A stretch of 52,497 nt of DNA from assembly GCA_016874715.1 (NCBI GenBank), contig VGTK01000014.1, positions 1 to 52,497 on the forward strand, given 5' to 3'. The DNA is from Deltaproteobacteria bacterium. Its GTDB lineage: Bacteria; Desulfobacterota; Binatia; UBA12015. The notes beneath the pieces are model-generated. The model had not been told where the DNA came from. It worked only from the letters and a program-made list of their open reading frames with translations, and ran no database searches. The translations under genes and the position numbers were made by a program. Position 1 is the first letter of the stretch; the number at the start of each line of letters is the position of its first letter. Below are positions 48,736 through 52,497 of this stretch, one piece after another.

Positions 48736-49485
48736 TCACGCGGTGCGCGACGTCGCGAGCTTCGACCGCAAGAAGGCGATCGCCGCGCGCAGCGCTTCGG
48801 CTGCCGCGTCCGGACGATAGGCATCGGGTCGGCGGTCGTTGACGAACGCATGGCCGGCGCCGCGAAACATGTGCAGCTGCACGTCCTGGCTGCTGCGTGC
48901 CGCGCCGGCGCGGAACGCGGCGATGTCCGCCGCGGGGATCAGCGGATCGTCTGCTCCGAAGAGGCCGAGCACCGGGCAGCGAAGGGCGGCGGCGGTCTCG
49001 ACCGGCGATGGCAGCTTGTGCTCGGTCTCTCGTGCGTGGCGCAGCATACCGTAGAAGGCGACGCAGGCGTCGAGTTCGTCGAGTCGCGAGGCGGCCATCA
49101 GGGCGTACTGTCCACCGAGGCAGAAGCCGGCGATGCCGACGGCGTCGGCCGCGCCCCCCGCGGGTGAGCGCAGGTAGTCGACCGCGCAGGCCACGTCGTC
49201 GAGCACTCGCGCGTCAGGCAGGTCTGCGATCCAGCCCTGGATCGCCGCCATGCCCTCGAGCCGTGGCGTTCCCTCCCGGACGTAGAGGTCGAGCAGCAGG
49301 GTCCGCAGTCCCGCCGTCGCGAATCGGGCGCCGATCTCGCAATAGAGCGGCGACACTCCGTGCACGTCCGGGATCAACACGACCGCCGCCGCGCGCGGAT
49401 CGTCGCCGAACAAGATGCCGCGAAGCTGCGTGTCGCTCCCGGCAAAATGCACTTCCGCGTGGTGTCCTTTTGCTTCCTCGTGCAT
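48736..49485 (-). CDS. Dienelactone hydrolase-family protein
   Basis: A 249-residue alpha/beta hydrolase. The nucleophile is Cys122 in GIAGFCLGGQYALM, characteristic of dienelactone hydrolase; the Asp is in FGADDPLIPA and the His in GAGHAFVND. The N-terminal LIPDVHGVSPLYCEIGARFA matches family motifs. Substrates besides dienelactone are common in this family, so the name is general. ATG 49485. It is divergent from the ComEA-like gene. Confidence 0.9.
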   Translation of the reverse strand: MHEEAKGHHAEVHFAGSDTQLRGILFGDDPRAAAVVLIPDVHGVSPLYCEIGARFATAGLRTLLLDLYVREGTPRLEGMAAIQGWIADLPDARVLDDVACAVDYLRSPAGGAADAVGIAGFCLGGQYALMAASRLDELDACVAFYGMLRHARETEHKLPSPVETAAALRCPVLGLFGADDPLIPAADIAAFRAGAARSSQDVQLHMFRGAGHAFVNDRRPDAYRPDAAAEALRAAIAFLRSKLATSRTA

Positions 49486-49511
49486 GATCTCGCGCGCTCC
49501 ATGCTCCCGAC

Positions 49512-49529
49512 GTCAAGCGCAGCCTTGAC
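49512..49529. repeat. Inverted repeat GTCAAG-6-CTTGAC
   Basis: A 6-bp perfect inverted repeat with 6-nt spacer. It shares CGTCAAGCG-AGC-TTGAC with the palindrome at 40608-40626. It lies in the divergent region between the hydrolase and the HhH protein genes. Confidence 0.4.
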
Positions 49530-49660
49530 CCCACCGCTCGCACGCCTTAGTCAGGCGTCACCTCGGCCACTGCCTCCCCCGGGCGGTGAATTCGAACTCG
49601 CGGCGTCGTGTCGACGTCGCATGGGAGCGCAGACCTCGAGTCTGTGCAAGGTGGTGGACC

Positions 49661-50059
49661 ATGGAGCGTACGAAGGAGATCCGAGTCTCGATGCGCCGTC
49701 TCAGCGCCGGGTGGCGCGTCGCGGCTGCCGCCCTGCTGTTGACGTTGTTCGTCGACGGGGCTGCGGTCGCGGCAGAGGAGCCCGGCAGGGTGGACCTGAA
49801 CACGGCCAGTGTCGCGGAGCTCGAGAGCCTGCCGGGCGTCGGGCCCGCCAAGGCGCAGGCGATCGTCGCGCACCGGGAAGCGGCGCCGTTCCGCAACGCG
49901 GACGAGCTGATCGAGGTGAAGGGCATCGGCGAGAAGCTCTACGCGCAGCTGAAGGACCGCGTCACGATCGCGGGCGCGCCGGCCGCTCGAAAGCAGGGTG
50001 GCGAGCCCGCGGGTGCCGGGGAGGCGAGGGGGAATCGCGCCGCCTCGGCGAAGCCGTAG
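49661..50059 (+). CDS. ComEA-like helix-hairpin-helix protein, exported
   Basis: A 132-residue protein with an N-terminal signal (about 14-38, WRVAAAALLLTLFVDGAAVAAEE) and a single ComEA-type HhH domain: VDLNTASVAELESLPGVGPAKAQAIVAHR and FRNADELIEVKGIGEKLY. ComEA proteins bind DNA in the periplasm during competence. A low-complexity Ala/Gly tail of about 30 residues ends it. ATG 49661 is used; ATG 49691 (MRRLSAG) with AAGGAG 12 bp upstream is also possible. comM is 17 kb away. Confidence 0.87.
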   Translation: MERTKEIRVSMRRLSAGWRVAAAALLLTLFVDGAAVAAEEPGRVDLNTASVAELESLPGVGPAKAQAIVAHREAAPFRNADELIEVKGIGEKLYAQLKDRVTIAGAPAARKQGGEPAGAGEARGNRAASAKP

Positions 50060-50165
50060 CGTCGCGCGACGGTGACGGACGCGCCGACTCGACGGGTTTG
50101 CGGATGGTGCGAGGAGCGGGCGGGCAGGCCGAATCGTCACCACAGGCGCGGTGGCCGGGCGTCGC

Positions 50166-50612
50166 TCACGCGCGAGAGCGGCGCTCGGCCTCGCCCTTGA
50201 ACTCCAGAACGGAGTCGCGCAGCGCCTGGCGCTCGATGAGGCGGCGAAGCGGCCCGGGAACCCAGAATCCGAGGTCGACGGTCTGTCGGCACGTCACCCG
50301 CGTGTGCGCGTCGTCGATGCGCTCGAAGGTGTAGCTACCGTCGATCCCCGAGACGTCGCCTTCGACGAGCCGCCAGTGCGCTCGCGCGGGAAGGTCGTAG
50401 GTGTACTCGAGCACGTATCGGACGTTGCGGATCTTCATGTCGAGCGTCATCTCGACCTGTCGCGCGCGCCCCTCCGCGTCGCGCTCGAGGACACGTACGC
50501 CCGTCATCGGTCCGCTCCACTGCGGATAGCGATCGAAGTCCAGCAATACGGCGCAGCAGATGTCGATGCTCGCGTCGACGTCGGTGGTGAAACTCTGGTC
50601 GGCCTCCGCCAT
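50166..50612 (-). CDS. SRPBCC (START-like) family protein
   Basis: A 148-residue polyketide cyclase/START-like protein. It has the N-terminal SFTTDVDASIDICCAVLLDFDRYPQW, VRVLERDAEGRARQVEM, LEYTYDLPARAHWRLVEGD and TRVTCRQTVDLGFWVPGPLRRLIERQALRDSVLEFKGEAE (in parts). It is closest to the Coq10/RatA-like branch that binds small hydrophobic ligands. ATG 50612 has GAGGAG at fitting distance. It is divergent from mtnA. Confidence 0.85.
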   Translation of the reverse strand: MAEADQSFTTDVDASIDICCAVLLDFDRYPQWSGPMTGVRVLERDAEGRARQVEMTLDMKIRNVRYVLEYTYDLPARAHWRLVEGDVSGIDGSYTFERIDDAHTRVTCRQTVDLGFWVPGPLRRLIERQALRDSVLEFKGEAERRSRA

Positions 50613-50739
50613 TCCCCATCTCCTCGTTCGCACAGGCGCTTCGCACCGCCGAGGTGCCAAGTCAAGACAGCTTCCGGGCGCGTGCGTGCACGCACGGAGG
50701 GTTCTTGTCGGGGACCACCGCTGCGGCTAGAGTCTCGGC

Positions 50740-51816
50740 GTGACGAAGGTTCGCACTGTCGAATGGAGACGTGGTCGAGTCGTGATGCTCGATCAGCGCT
50801 TGCTGCCCAACCGCGAGGTCTATCGCCTCTACCGCGATTCCGCCGACGTCATCCGCGCGATCAAGGAGTTGGTCGTGCGCGGCGCGCCCGCGATCGGCGT
50901 TGCGGCCGCGATGGGGCTCGCGCTCGGTGCGCGCTCACTGCCCGGCGATCGTTTCTCCCGCGATTTCGAGAAGCTCTGTCGCGCATTCGCCGCGGCGCGT
51001 CCGACGGCGGTGAATTTGTTCTGGGCCATCGAGCGCATGCGGCGCGTCGTCCGTGAGAACGGACAGCGTCCGGTAGACACGCTGCGGACGCTGCTCGAGC
51101 GCGAGGCGCTGACGATCTACGAAGAGGATCTCGACGCGAACCGTCGTCTCTCCGAGCACGGCGCAGCCCTGCTCCCGCGCAAGGGCACGATCCTCACCCA
51201 CTGCAACGCCGGTGGCCTCGCGACTGCGGGCATCGGCACCGCACTGGGTGTCATCGTCGCCGCCCGCGATGCCGGCAAGAAGATCTCGGTGTTCGCCGAC
51301 GAGACCCGTCCCGTGCTCCAGGGCGCTCGCCTCACGGCGTGGGAACTTCGCCGCGAGCGCATCCCGGTGACCGTGATCACCGACAACATGGCCGGCCATT
51401 TCATGCAGCGTGGAAAGATCGATGCCGTGATCGTCGGAACGGACCGGACGGCCGCGAACGGCGATGTCGCAAACAAGATCGGTACGTACTCCGTGGCCGT
51501 GCTCGCCGCGCGGCACAAGATCCCCTTCTACGTCGCCGCGCCGACAAGCTCGATCGACCTCGCCTGCAAGAACGGCGAGAAGATTCCGATCGAAGAGCGG
51601 TCACCCGACGAGGTGTCGCACGTCAACGGGAAGATGCTGACGCCGCGGGGCGTGAAGATCGCGAACCCGGCCTTCGACGTGACGCCGCACGAATTGGTGA
51701 CGGCGATCATCACGGAGAATGGAGTGGCGCGGCCGCCGTACTCGAAGTCGCTGGCGCGATTGGTGGGGGGGGCTGGAGCTGGCGATGCCCCGGTTCGAAA
51801 GCGCCGGTCGACCTAG
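50740..51816 (+). CDS. mtnA: S-methyl-5-thioribose-1-phosphate isomerase
   Basis: A 358-residue MtnA of the methionine salvage pathway; it isomerises methylthioribose 1-phosphate to methylthioribulose 1-phosphate. Motifs: [33 protein letters not shown], the catalytic Cys in [43 protein letters not shown] and the catalytic Asp in [21 protein letters not shown]. It ends with a basic Arg/Lys tail. GTG 50740 gives MTKVRTVEW. No other mtn gene is nearby. Confidence 0.94.
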   Translation: MTKVRTVEWRRGRVVMLDQRLLPNREVYRLYRDSADVIRAIKELVVRGAPAIGVAAAMGLALGARSLPGDRFSRDFEKLCRAFAAARPTAVNLFWAIERMRRVVRENGQRPVDTLRTLLEREALTIYEEDLDANRRLSEHGAALLPRKGTILTHCNAGGLATAGIGTALGVIVAARDAGKKISVFADETRPVLQGARLTAWELRRERIPVTVITDNMAGHFMQRGKIDAVIVGTDRTAANGDVANKIGTYSVAVLAARHKIPFYVAAPTSSIDLACKNGEKIPIEERSPDEVSHVNGKMLTPRGVKIANPAFDVTPHELVTAIITENGVARPPYSKSLARLVGGAGAGDAPVRKRRST

Positions 51817-52113
51817 AACTCAGGAGCCGGACCTGTCCAGCGCACCCCGGTCGTGCCAGATTGGGCGATCTCCCGATGTGGCAGTCTCGCCCTCCGTCTT
51901 GTGAGGCACAGATCTAATGGCTTGGGGAGGCGCACGCGCGCGACTGGCCAGGGGTAGCGAGCCCGCCTCCCAGTTCGCGCCGATGTGTGGTGGCGCCCCT
52001 CTGAACCTGGACAGGGTACAAGCCTGAGGTGGTTCCCCTCCAGAACTGGACAGGCAATAGGGCCTGGTCCAGAGGAGGAGCGAATTGTGGTGCCCCCTCG
52101 GTTTCCGTACTGC
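51817..52113. other. Intergenic region between mtnA and IS element; CTGGACAGG motifs
   Basis: Nothing coding is seen. The 9-mer CTGGACAGG occurs at 52007-52015 and 52046-52054, its complement CCTGTCCAG at 51832-51840, and a variant CCTGGTCCAG at 52063-52072 forms a hairpin with the second copy. These could be terminal inverted-repeat remnants of the IS element, but the far end of the element is outside the window. Confidence 0.45.
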
Positions 52114-52497
52114 TCAGGCCGCTAATTTCTCCCGGTACTCCACCGGCGTGAGGTAGCCCAGCGCCGAGTGCGGCCGCTGAGCGTGGTAGCGGTCCAGCCA
52201 CCGAGCGATCTCCTCGAAGGCATGGTCGCGATCCCGGAATCGATGCTGCCAGACGCATTCCGACTTCAGCGTCCCGAAGAAGCGCTCGATCATCCCGTTC
52301 TGCTCCGGCGTGCAGGGCGTGCTGTACTCCTGGTCGAGCCCGTAGCGGCGCACCACCTTCACGAAGGGCCTCGCGCCGAACACGAGGCCGTTGTCCGATC
52401 TCAGCGTCAGGTCCTTCGCGGCCGGATCGATCTTGCGACTGCGCAGCGCGTCCTCAAGCGTTGCCGCCGCGATCTTCGCGACCCCGGTCTTCGACAG
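52114..52497 (-). mobile_element. IS3-family transposase (orfB, integrase core), 5' end cut by window edge
   Basis: The last 128 codons of a DDE transposase. The visible frame has LRSDNGLVFGARPF, with the second catalytic Asp, and TPEQNGMIERFFGTLKSECVW, with the catalytic Glu, then AFEEIARWLDRYHAQRPHSALGYLTPVEYREKLAA, the typical IS3/IS481-like end. The stop is at 52114. The N-terminus, orfA and the other terminal repeat lie to the right, outside the window. It follows mtnA and is on the opposite strand. Confidence 0.88.

Noticed and set aside
50613..50739. SAM riboswitch upstream of mtnA
   Set aside because: The 127 bp leader shows no conserved riboswitch elements I can recognise.

Overview
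The window is 52.5 kb of very GC-rich, gene-dense bacterial chromosome with no tRNA, rRNA or CRISPR that I can recognise. The gene set (TatBC, a type II secretion GspA/GspB pair, XerC-HslV-HslU, AsmA-like and DUF3467/DUF4911-type proteins, a CPxN-type TusA protein, a methylmalonyl-CoA epimerase-like protein, a DUF35-thiolase pair, PtsP, ComM) points to a Gram-negative of the former Deltaproteobacteria or a related high-GC phylum such as Binatota or Myxococcota. This is an inference from family resemblance only. Many starts are GTG or TTG and many genes overlap by 4 bp.

Layout. 1-5912 (minus): arginine cluster argB-argD-argF-argG-argH, with argH running off the left edge. 6059-7282 (plus): a divergent M20 amidohydrolase. 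7290-10630 (minus): a small membrane protein, then the xerC-hslV-hslU operon. 10706-14123 (plus): an overlapping operon of a zinc-ribbon protein, a lipoprotein, an AsmA-like protein and a DUF4911-like protein. 14137-15443 (minus): tatB-tatC. 15565-16014 (plus): a PPOX-family protein. 16156-19744 (minus): PBP1A followed by a histone-deacetylase-like amidohydrolase. 19884-22316 (plus): ptsP. 22455-24025 (minus): a DUF35 protein and an SCP2-type thiolase.

24113-28659 (plus): a four-gene cassette of methyltransferase, GT9 glycosyltransferase, NAD-dependent epimerase and radical SAM protein, probably making or modifying a surface glycan or lipid. 28732-34163 (minus): cutA, an endoglycoceramidase-like GH5 lipoprotein, comM, a MerR-HTH/TPR fusion, a TusA-like protein, a repetitive secreted protein and a DUF3467 protein. 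34197-36185 (plus): a UvrD/Rep helicase. 36192-36836 (minus): an HExxH putative metallopeptidase. 36974-40565 (plus): methylmalonyl-CoA epimerase-like, then gspA-gspB with a strong terminator.

40718-45221: a catabolic-looking group with an SDR dehydrogenase, a divergent TetR regulator with a good promoter and two palindromes, a complete-site diiron ferritin-like oxygenase, an alpha/beta hydrolase and a PPOX protein. 45355-48654 (plus): dusB, a HAD phosphatase, a PTPS paralogue with the type III (ExxHGH) signature and a class I aldolase. 48736-51816: dienelactone hydrolase, a ComEA-like HhH protein, a SRPBCC protein and mtnA. The right edge cuts an IS3-family transposase.

No single block is a clearly new defence or mobile system. 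The best candidates for undescribed biology are the 24-28.7 kb glycan/lipid cassette, the TetR-diiron oxygenase group at 40.7-45.2 kb, and the PTPS-III-like gene that may bypass FolB in folate synthesis.
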